Virus record (IMG/VR): IMGVR_UViG_3300030328_002318
Span: 1-20,810 of that record
Strand: one strand, 5' to 3'
From: a virus
Length of the DNA: 20,810 bases
Shown here: piece after piece, positions 5,920-13,551 of the stretch
Layout of the letters: each line of letters opens with the position of its first letter
How positions within the stretch are numbered: position 1 is the first letter of the stretch
The notes under the pieces: generated by a model
Told to the model about the DNA's origin: nothing
Databases searched by the model: none
The model's input: only the letters and a program-made list of their open reading frames with translations
Position numbers and translations under genes: made by a program

Positions 5920-5924
5920 TCAAC

Positions 5925-5959
5925 ATAATATCCGTGATATTATAGGACAGACGATCTGT
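5925..5959 (+). other. Tandem hairpins in the capsid mRNA leader
   Basis: ATAATATC (5925-5932) pairs with GATATTAT (5936-5943) around a CGT triloop, giving a perfect 8-bp stem. ACAGA (5947-5951) pairs with TCTGT (5955-5959) around a CGA triloop. They lie 26 nt before the strong Shine-Dalgarno of the capsid gene. A 5' hairpin could stabilise the capsid mRNA or mark an RNA processing point. As DNA they could also be protein-binding inverted repeats. Confidence 0.5.
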
Positions 5960-6001
5960 TATGTTTATTAACTACAAGACATAATAAGGAGGAAAATAAT
6001 T

Positions 6002-6958
6002 ATGGCTTACTTAACACAATCACTTAATGCGGTTGTTTCTAATGAATTTTTCCGTAATCCTATATACCCAGGAATAGCGGATGCAATTCAAGAAGCGGCT
6101 TCATTTTATGAGTTCGTTCCTTTTACTGCGGTTAAAGGTTCATCAATTGGTGTCCAAGAGAACTCAGATCAAAACTTAACTGCTTTCGTGGCAGACGGTG
6201 GCGATTTAGACACTGGAAACTCAATCAACCAATTAACAACTGCATTCAGAAACTACAATATCAAATCAATAGCTGGTTTGGCAAATATTGGAACAGTATC
6301 TAATGCTGGTGCATCAGCAAATGGTGTTGACCTAATGGCTGTGGCAATTCAAGCGAAAGCAAGAGATATCGCAAGAAAAGTCTACAAACAAGTTGTTAAA
6401 GGAACTGATAACGGTGATGCATCAGGTTTCAGAGGCTTAGATGATTTCTATGCTGATTCTGATGGCGAACTACACGGCAAAAACGAGCTAACACCATCTG
6501 CTGGTGGTGATGATATAGCTGATGTTTTAGATCAACTTTTAAATTCAATCACAGCGGCTGATCCAGAATTCATTATGATGAATGGAACAATCTTGAACAA
6601 GTTCACAGCAAGAATGAGAGCTTCTGGGGCTGGTTTTAACTATGTGACTTCACCAATTACGAACAGAAACATTCTTTCGTATCAAGGTGTGCCAATTTTC
6701 AGAAATGATCACATCACAGTTCACACAACAGACAAGCACGAAATCTATGCTGGCTGTTTTGAAAAAGGTGGAAACACTGGTATCACAATGATCTATCCAG
6801 AAGGAACTCCAGCTGGTTTAGAAGTTGTAGATTTAGGTGAATCTGAAAAATACTTAGGCAGAGTGACAAGAGTAGCTCAGCATACTGCTTTGGCTGTTAT
6901 GAACAGCGAAGGTCTTGCTAAGATGACTGTTGACTTATCTGACAACGGATCTCTATAA
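6002..6958 (+). CDS. Major capsid protein
   Basis: The 318-aa product lies directly after the scaffold gene and has the strongest translation signal of the module, TAAGGAGG at 5985-5992. The N-terminus (FFRNPIYPGIADAIQEAASF) fits an N-arm and helix; the middle has GFRGLDDFY; the later part has NRNILSYQGVPIFRNDHI and GRVTRVAQHTALAVMN. These are typical of HK97-fold coat proteins annotated as phage major capsid proteins in marine phages, though I cannot fix the subfamily. There is no long N-terminal delta domain to be cleaved, matching the separate scaffold and lack of a protease. A terminator follows at once, so the coat is probably made at high level from its own short transcript. Confidence 0.88.
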   Translation: MAYLTQSLNAVVSNEFFRNPIYPGIADAIQEAASFYEFVPFTAVKGSSIGVQENSDQNLTAFVADGGDLDTGNSINQLTTAFRNYNIKSIAGLANIGTVSNAGASANGVDLMAVAIQAKARDIARKVYKQVVKGTDNGDASGFRGLDDFYADSDGELHGKNELTPSAGGDDIADVLDQLLNSITAADPEFIMMNGTILNKFTARMRASGAGFNYVTSPITNRNILSYQGVPIFRNDHITVHTTDKHEIYAGCFEKGGNTGITMIYPEGTPAGLEVVDLGESEKYLGRVTRVAQHTALAVMNSEGLAKMTVDLSDNGSL

Positions 6959-6981
6959 TTTTACATTATAGATATACCATT

Positions 6982-7009
6982 AAACAAGGGCCTTTACGGC
7001 CCTTGTTTT
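6982..7009 (+). terminator. Intrinsic terminator after the major capsid gene
   Basis: AAACAAGGGCC (6982-6992) pairs perfectly with GGCCCTTGTTT (6998-7008) around the loop TTTAC, and a T run (7006-7009) overlaps and follows the stem base. It is the clearest intrinsic terminator in the window. It lies 23 nt after the capsid stop and just before the next late-promoter-like octamer, so it separates head-shell from connector transcription. Confidence 0.8.
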
Positions 7010-7019
7010 CCCTATAATC

Positions 7020-7027
7020 ACTAAATA
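7020..7027 (+). promoter_or_regulatory. Late-promoter-like octamer before the adaptor gene
   Basis: ACTAAATA, followed by C, lies right after the capsid terminator, where a new start is needed for the downstream connector genes. A TATAAT at 7013-7018 immediately upstream could alternatively be a sigma70 -10 element, but no convincing -35 is seen. Confidence 0.5.
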
Positions 7028-7046
7028 CAAGTGAGGATCACATTAT

Positions 7047-7604
7047 ATGGCTTTAACATTAATTACAACTGCAGGTGCAACAAATTCAAACTCATATGCC
7101 ACTGTTTCAGAGGCAAATACCTATCACGATTCAATCAGAGAAGAAGCAGATCAAGTTTGGTCAGCATTACACGATGGCAAGAAAGAAAGACTTCTTGCTA
7201 TGGCAACAAGATTGATTGATGAACATTTCGTATTTTTAGGTTATAAAAGAAATTCAAATCAAGCATTACATTGGCCAAGATCAGGTGTTGTGAAAGATGG
7301 AAAATATGCTTATGGAACATTTGAAAACCTTGATGAAACAACGATACCACAATTTGTAAAAGATGCCACATCAGAATTTGCAAGATTACTTTCAGCAGAA
7401 GACACAACTGCTGATGATGATACTGCTGGCTTCAAACAATTAATGGTCCAAGGTATCAGTTTAACAATGGATCAAAGTTCAAGATTATCAAAAGGTGTTA
7501 TCAGATCAAGTGTTTATTCAATATTAAGAAAATATGGAGATTACATTCCATCATTAAATGCAGGATCAGGCGGCATAGGTCAAAATAGATTAGTAAGGAG
7601 TTAG
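7047..7604 (+). CDS. Head-tail adaptor protein (putative DnaT-like domain family)
   Basis: The 185-aa product contains SNSYATVSEANTYHDSI (about 14-30), a helical middle, then LHWPRSGV (about 75-82) and a second helical block with IPQFVKDATSEFARLL. This combination, S-Y-x-(T/S)-x-x-E-A near the start and a WPR-(S/A)-G motif in the middle, is typical of phage proteins labelled putative DnaT-like. In this position they are the first adaptor ring that docks under the portal (HK97 gp6-like). The name DnaT-like does not imply replication function here. GAGG at 7033-7036 precedes the start. The gene begins the connector cluster after the capsid terminator. Confidence 0.8.
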   Translation: MALTLITTAGATNSNSYATVSEANTYHDSIREEADQVWSALHDGKKERLLAMATRLIDEHFVFLGYKRNSNQALHWPRSGVVKDGKYAYGTFENLDETTIPQFVKDATSEFARLLSAEDTTADDDTAGFKQLMVQGISLTMDQSSRLSKGVIRSSVYSILRKYGDYIPSLNAGSGGIGQNRLVRS

Positions 7605-7608
7605 TCCA

Positions 7609-7971
7609 ATGGGATTAAGGTCTGCTATACAATCAGCAACAAATAGTGCTTTTAGTGCCTTAGGTGATATACCTATTTCAGTGACATACACTCAAGTTTC
7701 ATCAGGTGGATATAATGCTACAACAGGCACAACAACTGAAACAACAAGTTCAACAACATTGACAGCATTGATTACAAAATTTGAACAAGAAAACATAAAT
7801 GCAGGTTTGGCTCAATCAACAGATAGACAAATGTTAATTCCTGGAAAAGATTTATCATTAACACCAAAGCCACAAGACAGAGTAAATTTTGAAGATGCAG
7901 ATTATGAAGTGACTAAGGTTGAAAGAGATCCTGTGACAGCTTTATATAAATTACATATAAGGGAAAGATAA
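7609..7971 (+). CDS. Head-closure (stopper) protein
   Basis: The 120-aa product is small, beta-rich and polar: an N-terminal helix (GLRSAIQSATNSAFSALG), a Thr/Ser-rich loop at about 41-55, then LIPGKDLSLTPKPQDRVNFE and DYEVTKVERDP. The D-x-(V/I)-x-F-x-x-x-x-Y-x-V-x-x-V-x-x-D pattern is common to stopper proteins of the SPP1 gp16/HK97 gp7 type, which seal the filled head below the adaptor. It starts 5 nt after the adaptor stop, with AAGGAG at 7595-7600. The role rests on this pattern and on position between adaptor and neck genes. Confidence 0.72.
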   Translation: MGLRSAIQSATNSAFSALGDIPISVTYTQVSSGGYNATTGTTTETTSSTTLTALITKFEQENINAGLAQSTDRQMLIPGKDLSLTPKPQDRVNFEDADYEVTKVERDPVTALYKLHIRER

Positions 7972-7972
7972 T

Positions 7973-8281
7973 ATGGCTTTAACAATACCACAAGCATTAA
8001 AAAGAATTGATCAAATAATGAATCAAGTGCAAGAAGGTTTTACAACTGAAGGATCACAAACAGTGAAATCTAAAACACCTGTAAGAACAGGTAAATTACA
8101 AGGTGCTTGGAATTCAAGAAATGCAAAGTTTGGTCGTGTATCAGAAATAAACAATGATACACCATATGCAGGGTTCGTGGAAAACGGATCCTCAAAAATT
8201 AGACCAAGAAAGATGGCGGCTCAGACTGTTCAAAGTCTAAGAACTAGAGCAGACTCTATCGTCAGAAAGGCAGTGAAATAG
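7973..8281 (+). CDS. Neck / tail-completion protein (HK97 gp10-like)
   Basis: The 102-aa product has TVKSKTPVRTGKLQGAWN (about 29-46) and NNDTPYAGFVENGSSKIRPR followed by M. TPV-x-TG-x-L-x-x-x-W and YA-x-x-x-E-x-G are the signature of the HK97 gp10-like family, found at the neck between the head connector and the tail. It starts 1 nt after the previous stop and its own stop abuts the next ATG, so it is made together with its neighbours. The family is recognised with good confidence; its exact place in the virion is inferred from related phages. Confidence 0.82.
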   Translation: MALTIPQALKRIDQIMNQVQEGFTTEGSQTVKSKTPVRTGKLQGAWNSRNAKFGRVSEINNDTPYAGFVENGSSKIRPRKMAAQTVQSLRTRADSIVRKAVK

Positions 8282-8716
8282 ATGACCTTTCAAGCAGAGA
8301 GAGCCAGCATTGAACAGCGATTAGTTGACAACCTATCTGGAACATATATTCAATTTGATAATGTTCTTGGATTGGTTGACAATGCTGGTAATATCGTAAA
8401 CACACCTGAAGCATTAGACGAGTGGGTGAGCTTAACAATTTTAACTAATGATTCTACTCAAGCAGAATTAGGCTCAAAATTCTCAAGACAAGAAGGAATT
8501 ATAAGTGTCCAAGTATTTGTTAAAACGGGCACAGGAACACAAAGAGCTAGAGTATTAGCAGAATCAATTAGAACAATATATCATATAGTAAATTTTAGTG
8601 ATATTACAACAAGAGCTTGTAGTATGACAGTGGTTGGTGAACAAGCGGGTGGACAAGACACAGATAACTTCTATCAGGTTAATTTAGACATTCCGTATTT
8701 CAGGCATCAAGCATAA
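8282..8716 (+). CDS. Tail terminator protein (DUF4128-like)
   Basis: The 144-aa product opens with an N-terminal helix and strand (IEQRLVDNLSGTYIQFDNV), then EWVSLTILTNDS and RQEGIISVQVFVKTGTGTQR with ARVLAESIRTIY. The order helix, W-V/I strand, R-x-G-x-(I/V) strand, V-F-V-x-x-G-x-G and a following helix is that of tail terminators such as the DUF4128 and lambda gpU groups. These form a hexameric ring on top of the tail tube and stop its growth. The ATG follows the previous stop with no gap. The gene precedes the tail tube gene, its usual place. Confidence 0.78.
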   Translation: MTFQAERASIEQRLVDNLSGTYIQFDNVLGLVDNAGNIVNTPEALDEWVSLTILTNDSTQAELGSKFSRQEGIISVQVFVKTGTGTQRARVLAESIRTIYHIVNFSDITTRACSMTVVGEQAGGQDTDNFYQVNLDIPYFRHQA

Positions 8717-8719
8717 ATA
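8712..8719 (+). promoter_or_regulatory. T4-late-like octamer before the tail tube gene
   Basis: CATAAATA overlaps the tail terminator stop. It is followed by AGGAG at 8725-8729, so a transcript starting near 8725 would carry only a very short leader to the ATG at 8739. Confidence 0.4.
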
Positions 8720-8738
8720 ATAGTAGGAGAACAAAACA

Positions 8739-9740
8739 ATGGGAATACCAAGTGCAAGTTTAACAGAAATAACAATACAAAAAGAATCTACTTTAGCAGG
8801 TTCAAGAACAGATACTATTGCTACAATCAGAGCAACATCTGAAAGTATTGTTCCAGCTGTGTCAACTATCTCTTCAGAAGAGATTGATTCAACAAGAAAT
8901 GTATCTGATTTAAACAAGGTATCATCACAAGCAGAAGGTGACATTGAATTTGAATTCTCAGCAGATGGTCCAGTTGATGCATTAATAACATCAGTATTAC
9001 AAACAGGTAGTTCAGGTGCAAATGATGTAGATAATATGACAGATAACACTTCATATCAAAATGGCACAACTCAAACAAGTTATGCAATCCAAAAGAAAAC
9101 AACAGACGGATCAACAAACTTCTTCCAACTATACCAAGGTATGGTTCCAGCATCTTTAGAACTAACAGGTGAATCAGGATCATTTGTGACAGGGACAGTT
9201 AGTTTCGTAGGTTCTAAAGTAAATGCTATGTCAGGAAGTGCAACTTTAACATCAGCATTGACTACAACTACACAACCATTTTCAACTGTGGATTCAAACA
9301 CAGTGATTAAATTTAATGATGATGCGGCGACAGTGACAAATGCATCATATGATGATTTATCTAATGTAGTTCCAACTGCTTTCTCATTAAACTTTGATAA
9401 TGGTCTAAGAGCACAAACACAAATTGGAACAACTGATTTGGCAGGTATTGGTTCAGGTAGATTTGTTGCAACAGGTTCTTTAACCGTGTATGCTAACCAC
9501 ACAGACTCACAAACATTATTCAACAACTACATCAACACAACTAAATTTGGTATTTGTTTTCAAATTGGTAATTCAACAGACACTTACAGATTTTATCTTC
9601 CAGAAGTTATTATAACATCAGCTCAAGTATTAGCAGGTGGTAATGATGAAGATGTGTTAATGGAATTGGAATTCCAGGCTGTTAAGACAACGGTTGGTTC
9701 AGACACTTTCACTGTTCAATTAGTGAAAAACGAAACTTAA
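8739..9740 (+). CDS. Tail tube (major tail) protein
   Basis: The 333-aa product is Ser/Thr-rich and beta-structured with few charged helices. The N-terminal part has KESTLAGSRTDTIATIRATS, then VSTISSEEIDSTRNVSDLNK and QAEGDIEFEFSADGPVDALI. This pattern (strand, S-x-E-I-x-S/D-R, G-x-I-x-x-E) is typical of siphovirus tail tube proteins of the lambda gpV/Phage_tube_2 kind. It polymerises as stacked rings around the tape measure. At 333 aa it is longer than a simple tube protein, so it probably carries an additional surface domain. AGGAG lies 9 nt before the ATG. The neighbours (terminator before, chaperone after) agree. Confidence 0.85.
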   Translation: MGIPSASLTEITIQKESTLAGSRTDTIATIRATSESIVPAVSTISSEEIDSTRNVSDLNKVSSQAEGDIEFEFSADGPVDALITSVLQTGSSGANDVDNMTDNTSYQNGTTQTSYAIQKKTTDGSTNFFQLYQGMVPASLELTGESGSFVTGTVSFVGSKVNAMSGSATLTSALTTTTQPFSTVDSNTVIKFNDDAATVTNASYDDLSNVVPTAFSLNFDNGLRAQTQIGTTDLAGIGSGRFVATGSLTVYANHTDSQTLFNNYINTTKFGICFQIGNSTDTYRFYLPEVIITSAQVLAGGNDEDVLMELEFQAVKTTVGSDTFTVQLVKNET

Positions 9741-9761
9741 AATTTTACACTTAAAATCCTA

Positions 9762-9769
9762 TATAAATA
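9762..9769 (+). promoter_or_regulatory. Exact T4-late-like octamer TATAAATA before the chaperone gene
   Basis: TATAAATA lies in a 56-nt gap after the tail tube gene. The predicted start near 9775 leaves a leader of about 22 nt containing GAGG at 9784-9787 before the ATG at 9797. It could drive the long overlapping run from the chaperone to the adhesin gene. Confidence 0.5.
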
Positions 9770-9796
9770 CTTGTCTAACAAACGAGGTATAGAAGT

Positions 9797-10189
9797 ATGG
9801 ATTTTACAAAACAATATGGATCTACAGATCCAAAAACAAATGCACAATGGGTGGAGCATCAAGGTGCAAAATTCTTCATTGCTCCAGCAAATAACATAGC
9901 CTTCAAAAACAAAACTCTTGAAATGTTTAAAATGAATGAACTTCAAGGTGGAGGTTTAGACAAACTTACAGCAAAACAAGTGGTAGATATTGAATCTGAA
10001 ATCAAAGCCCACACTATCTTATTAGATTGGGAAAATGTTGAAGACAGAGGACAGACCTGTGGCTATAATCAAGACAAAGCCAAAGAGATGTTGACCAACT
10101 ATGAACAATTCAGAAACTTTATAGATGCTGAATCTTTAAAGATAGCAACTGAAATTAAAAAAGTAGTAGACAACAAAAAAAAGTCCTAA
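9797..10189 (+). CDS. Tail assembly chaperone, short form (gpG-like)
   Basis: The 130-aa product has a central helical region (LTAKQVVDIESEIKAHTILL) followed by DWENVEDRGQ, and a lysine-rich end (KKVVDNKKKS). The D/W-x-N motif and the position between tail tube and tape measure fit the first chaperone of siphoviruses, which coats the tape measure during tube assembly. The last codons contain a slippery A AAA AAG heptamer at 10177-10183. A -1 shift there fuses this protein to the next frame. GAGG at 9784-9787 sets the start. The sequence family is weakly conserved, so the call depends mostly on position and frameshift. Confidence 0.82.
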   Translation: MDFTKQYGSTDPKTNAQWVEHQGAKFFIAPANNIAFKNKTLEMFKMNELQGGGLDKLTAKQVVDIESEIKAHTILLDWENVEDRGQTCGYNQDKAKEMLTNYEQFRNFIDAESLKIATEIKKVVDNKKKS

Positions 10190-10221
10190 CCTCACTCACT
10201 AAATGGATGGCAGAGTGGGGT
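10177..10221 (+). other. Programmed -1 ribosomal frameshift signal
   Basis: The slippery heptamer A AAA AAG (10177-10183) is in the correct phase for the short chaperone frame. After a 5-nt spacer, ACCTCACTC (10189-10197) can pair with GAGTGGGGT (10213-10221), a 9-bp stem with one G-T pair and a 15-nt loop. A AAA AAG is the heptamer used in E. coli dnaX. The -1 frame is open from GTC at 10183 through to the ATG-containing second frame, giving a 238-aa fusion (129 plus 109 residues). Confidence 0.85.
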
Positions 10222-10512
10222 CCTTATTCTAATATACCAGCCATTCAATCAAAGGCACCTACATATCCAAAACACTTAGATATCTATGTAAGTGCTTATA
10301 ACTCTTTAGCCAATGACAGGTTAAATACAAGTGGAGGAGTTGGATTTATTCCATTTCCTTCAATTTTGCGATATTGTAAATGGTGTGGCATAAAGGATCA
10401 AGAAGAATTCATTGCTATTATCCAAGAAATGGATAGAGAGTATGTTTCTACTGCTCACAAACAGCAAGAGAAACAGATGAAAAAGGATAGTAAAAAATGG
10501 CAACAGAAGTAG
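10207..10512 (+). CDS. Tail assembly chaperone, frameshift extension (gpT-like part)
   Basis: The frame contains MAEWGPYSNIPAIQSKAPTY and GVGFIPFPSILRYCKWCGIK followed by a charged end. The pattern of a conserved G-F-I-P, a C-x-x-x-G-I and a following D/E-x-(E/F)-x-x-x-I helix resembles the T half of gpGT proteins. The ATG at 10207 has no Shine-Dalgarno, while the same frame is open back to the slippery site at 10177-10183. It is therefore probably expressed only as the C-terminal 109 residues of the 238-aa fusion, which would link the tape measure to tube subunits. Its end overlaps the tape measure start by 16 nt. Confidence 0.78.
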   Translation: MAEWGPYSNIPAIQSKAPTYPKHLDIYVSAYNSLANDRLNTSGGVGFIPFPSILRYCKWCGIKDQEEFIAIIQEMDREYVSTAHKQQEKQMKKDSKKWQQK

Positions 10513-12278
10513 TAAATCTTAAGATAACGGTTGATAGTTCAGGTGCCGTAAATTCCGTTAATAAACTCAAAACAAATCTAGGTGGTGTTAATAAGAGTTT
10601 TAGCAACACAGGAACAGCAGGTGCATTAGCATTTTCAAGAGTAAAAGGTGCTATTGCTACACTTGGTTTAGGTTTATTAATTAAAGAAGTAGCACAAACA
10701 TCAGCAGAGTTTGAAGATTTACAATTGGCCTTGAATGCTGTATTTGGCGGAGTAGATGAAGGTGCCGCGGCATTTGAAAGAGTCAAAGCCATAGCAGGTA
10801 AACTACCCTTAGACATTGATCTAATCACATCAGCATTCACACAATTAAAAGGTGCAGGTATTGAACCAACTGAAGAACTATTATTAAGTTTCTCAGATGC
10901 GGCTTCCGTATCAACTGACAAGGTTGGTGCTTTTAGATCATCAATTGATTTGTTTACCAGAACGATGCAAGGTGGTTTGGGTTTAGAAGAACTGCAAAGA
11001 TTACAAGACAGAGGTCTACCTGTATTTGATGTATTAAATGAAAAACTAGGTATTACCAGATTAGAAGTTTCCAACTTAGGTAAGACGGCTGAAGGTGCCA
11101 AAAAGATCAGAGATGCTTTATTTGAAGGCTTTGATGAAAGATTTGGTGGTGCCACAGAAATAGCCTTACAATCATTATCAACAAGATTCTCCAACTTTGG
11201 AGATGCTATGAAAAAAGCGGCCGTGGCTTTTGGTGGAAAAGGAAAAGGCGGATTCCTAGATGGATTAGCAGATGCCACTGGTGGATTAACAGAATTTATA
11301 GGTAAAAATGAAGACTTACTTGCAGGAATGGGTAGACTATTAGGACAAGGTTTGAATCTAGTAATTGATGCATTTGGTTTGTTATTTGATGCAATTAGAG
11401 TAGTAGTTGATATTGTGAATTCAACTGTGGATGCTTTTATATCAATGAAGAACACTTTGGTAGAAGTGGCTGATAGTGTAGTAGCATTTAAAAACAAAGT
11501 TTCAGGCAAGTTTGAAGAAATGAAAGACTCAGCTGTTGATTCTGCAAAAGGTTTATATGAAGGTGTCACAGGTTGGTTTACTGAAACAGAAAAAGATGTA
11601 GTGGGGCAAAGTATCGTCCCTGATATGGTTGATGGTGTTATTGTCCAATTCCATAGAATGGAAAGAGAAACTATATCAGCAACAAGATCAATGAGCCAAG
11701 GCACGGTTGGTATAATGAAAACAGAATTCAGTGATAGCAATTTAGCACATATATTAGTTGATCCAGTTGATAGAGCAACAAGACAAGTTTCAGGATCATT
11801 TAACAGAATGGAAAGTTCTTTATCAAACAATATATCAAGTGTATTAAAAGGAACAAAGAGTTTTAAAGATGCAATTATTGATTTAGGTGCTCAAGTTATA
11901 TCAAGTCAAATTGGAGGAATTTTTACTCCAGGAGGCGGAATAGGTGGAGGTCGTTCAAGTAGTGGAGGAATTGGTAGTTTAATAAGTTCTGTAGCTGGTA
12001 GTTTCTTTGGAGGCTTTTTTGCTAAAGGTGGAACATTAGCCAAAAACAAATTTGGTATCGCTGGCGAAAAAGGACCTGAAATAATTCAAGGACCTGCAAC
12101 TATAACACCTATATCAAAAAGTTCATCAGGTGTTTCTCCTGTGTTTAATTTTAACATCACAGGAAATTTAGGAACACAAACAAATGGGTCAGTCACTCAA
12201 AATGATTTAAACAGAATGGCTGGTAAAGTTTTAGAAGAAAGTATTAGAATAATGTCAACACAAGGGAGATTTGCATAA
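10497..12278 (+). CDS. Tape measure protein
   Basis: The 593-aa product has an N-terminal phage tail-length domain (KITVDSSGAVNSVNKLKTNL, then LKGAGIEPTEELLLSFSDAA and GLGLEELQRLQDRGLPVFDV), a hydrophobic helical segment at about 283-313, an amphipathic middle, and a Gly/Ser-rich stretch at about 478-500. The C-terminus has FFAKGGTLAKNKFGIAGEKG with PEIIQGPATITP, the usual A-x-GG...(V/I)-(G/A)-E-x-GPE end of lambda gpH-like proteins. At roughly 1.5 angstrom per residue it predicts a tail near 90 nm. AAGGA at 10483-10487 sets the start; the stop overlaps the next ATG as TAATG. A long antisense frame over its first two thirds is a shadow. Confidence 0.92.
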   Translation: MATEVVNLKITVDSSGAVNSVNKLKTNLGGVNKSFSNTGTAGALAFSRVKGAIATLGLGLLIKEVAQTSAEFEDLQLALNAVFGGVDEGAAAFERVKAIAGKLPLDIDLITSAFTQLKGAGIEPTEELLLSFSDAASVSTDKVGAFRSSIDLFTRTMQGGLGLEELQRLQDRGLPVFDVLNEKLGITRLEVSNLGKTAEGAKKIRDALFEGFDERFGGATEIALQSLSTRFSNFGDAMKKAAVAFGGKGKGGFLDGLADATGGLTEFIGKNEDLLAGMGRLLGQGLNLVIDAFGLLFDAIRVVVDIVNSTVDAFISMKNTLVEVADSVVAFKNKVSGKFEEMKDSAVDSAKGLYEGVTGWFTETEKDVVGQSIVPDMVDGVIVQFHRMERETISATRSMSQGTVGIMKTEFSDSNLAHILVDPVDRATRQVSGSFNRMESSLSNNISSVLKGTKSFKDAIIDLGAQVISSQIGGIFTPGGGIGGGRSSSGGIGSLISSVAGSFFGGFFAKGGTLAKNKFGIAGEKGPEIIQGPATITPISKSSSGVSPVFNFNITGNLGTQTNGSVTQNDLNRMAGKVLEESIRIMSTQGRFA

Positions 12279-12664
12279 TGGCGGCTAACACAGCATCAGC
12301 GGTTCATCCATCACCTACTGACACTAATTCAAATGTTATATCAGTTGGTCCAAGTGTCAACTCAACGGTAGAAACAGAAATTAGAATGGATATATTAGAA
12401 TTTGGAGATGGGTTTTCACAAAGAATTCCAGATGGTCCAGATAACTTAAGAAGAATTTATACAATAGTTCACGAGAACTTAAACACAACAGATGCCAGTT
12501 TATTAAGAGAATGGTATGAATTTTACAGCAAGGGGCAGACAATAACTGCACCTACAAAACCTACTGACGGAACAACAAGAAACTATTACATTAAAGAATT
12601 TAATGAACAACGATCAGGTCCTTTACTTCATACATTTACAGCGGTATTAGTAGAGGATCAATAA
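12278..12664 (+). CDS. Tail tip protein (lambda gpM-like)
   Basis: The 128-aa product has MDILEFGDGFSQRIPDGPDN at about 37-56, then a W-Y-E-F helix and APTKPTDGTTRNYYIKEF. (E)FGDG(Y/F)xQR followed by a strand and a loading-type T-x-P stretch is the signature of the minor tail protein M family. gpM sits at the distal tube end and links tube to tip. It starts in the TAATG overlap with the tape measure stop and its own last base is the first base of the next gene, showing tight coupling. The position right after the tape measure is canonical. Confidence 0.85.
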   Translation: MAANTASAVHPSPTDTNSNVISVGPSVNSTVETEIRMDILEFGDGFSQRIPDGPDNLRRIYTIVHENLNTTDASLLREWYEFYSKGQTITAPTKPTDGTTRNYYIKEFNEQRSGPLLHTFTAVLVEDQ

Positions 12665-13551
12665 TGCCTAACTTTCTAAACGATTGTAAAAACATAAATG
12701 AATACACTCCTATAGAGTTATACAAATTTGATTTTTCTACAATCACTCCAAGGTTCTTTTCAGCTGTTTCCACAACAGCTTTTTTAACACCACACAGGCA
12801 AGCAAATGGATCAAATATTTCAATGAATGGACAAACATTCACTCATTGTGCAATGAACATAGAAGGCATATCAAGTGAACTTGGTGCACAACCTTCTAGA
12901 CCAGTTTTAAAAATTAACAGAACAACATTTGATGCATTATCACCTGTTGCGGCTTTACAAACAAGTTGGACAGGTTTAGGACACTTACCACCCTTTCCAA
13001 TGAGAGGTGTTAAGGTAGAAAGATTCTTAACTTTATATGATTACAATGCAGACAGTGATTGGACAATGACCAGTGATCAAAGTTCAGGCACAGCGGCACA
13101 GAAAGCCGCCAAGCATACTGCGGTTTTACAGAGTGGAGTGTTGCAAAGATACTTTGTAAATGGTATATTAGATACAACTGGAAACTTTTTAGAATTAGAA
13201 TTAACACCAGCATTAGGTATTGAACAAAGAACAACAACAAATAGAAAAATGCCAACTGGTTTATGTAGTTTAAGATATAGAAGTTATGTAGGTGGTGCTT
13301 TTGTTTATACATCAATTGATGATGGTGGTTGTCCATATGGACAAACAAACAACCAAGGTAATCAAGCAACATTCACAAATTACTTTGATAGAACAAATGC
13401 AACAACCAGTAGTGCATCACAAGACTATTGTAATAAAACAGCCAGAGCTTGTAGACTAAGATGGGATCCTTCAAACAATGGAGCACCTTTACCATTTATG
13501 GGACAGTTTAAAGCAGGAACACCTGGAGCAACACACAAGGATGACAAATAA
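12664..13551 (+). CDS. Tail tip protein (lambda gpL-like)
   Basis: The 295-aa product has the gpL order: an N-terminal (P/I)-x-E-L-Y-x-F-D strand, (N)G-x-x-x-x-x-(C/A)-x-x-(N)IEGI, RPVLKINRTTF at 79-89, VKVERFLTLYD at 116-126 and CSLRYRSY at 201-208. Lambda gpL binds an iron-sulfur cluster through four C-terminal cysteines. Here Cys201, Cys223, Cys256 and Cys263 are present, with CNKTARAC giving the C-x6-C spacing I recall for the last lambda pair. An Fe-S site is therefore plausible but not shown. It ends LPFMGQF, like the usual LPFGGF. Overlaps on both sides tie it to gpM and the hub. Confidence 0.83.
   Translation: MPNFLNDCKNINEYTPIELYKFDFSTITPRFFSAVSTTAFLTPHRQANGSNISMNGQTFTHCAMNIEGISSELGAQPSRPVLKINRTTFDALSPVAALQTSWTGLGHLPPFPMRGVKVERFLTLYDYNADSDWTMTSDQSSGTAAQKAAKHTAVLQSGVLQRYFVNGILDTTGNFLELELTPALGIEQRTTTNRKMPTGLCSLRYRSYVGGAFVYTSIDDGGCPYGQTNNQGNQATFTNYFDRTNATTSSASQDYCNKTARACRLRWDPSNNGAPLPFMGQFKAGTPGATHKDDK

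Noticed and set aside
7031-7219. 62-codon plus-strand frame overlapping the adaptor gene start
   Set aside because: Basic, Cys/Arg-rich translation in the wrong frame; the adaptor frame at 7047 has the family motifs.
8684-9526. Antisense open frames of 121, 105 and 148 codons over the tail tube gene
   Set aside because: They overlap each other and a well-supported gene, with no ribosome sites or domains.
10198-10205. ACTAAATG as another late-promoter-like octamer before the second chaperone frame
   Set aside because: The last position differs and the site lies within the frameshift stem-loop, where it needs no promoter.
10207-10209. Independent translation start of the second chaperone frame
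   Set aside because: No Shine-Dalgarno precedes it, and the frame is open upstream to a phased slippery site; frameshifted synthesis is the simpler reading.
10448-11830. 460-codon open frame antisense to the tape measure gene
   Set aside because: It lies wholly over the tape measure and chaperone genes, is very rich in Ser, Pro, Asn and Thr with no domain pattern, and has no ribosome site. It is the mirror of a biased coding sequence.
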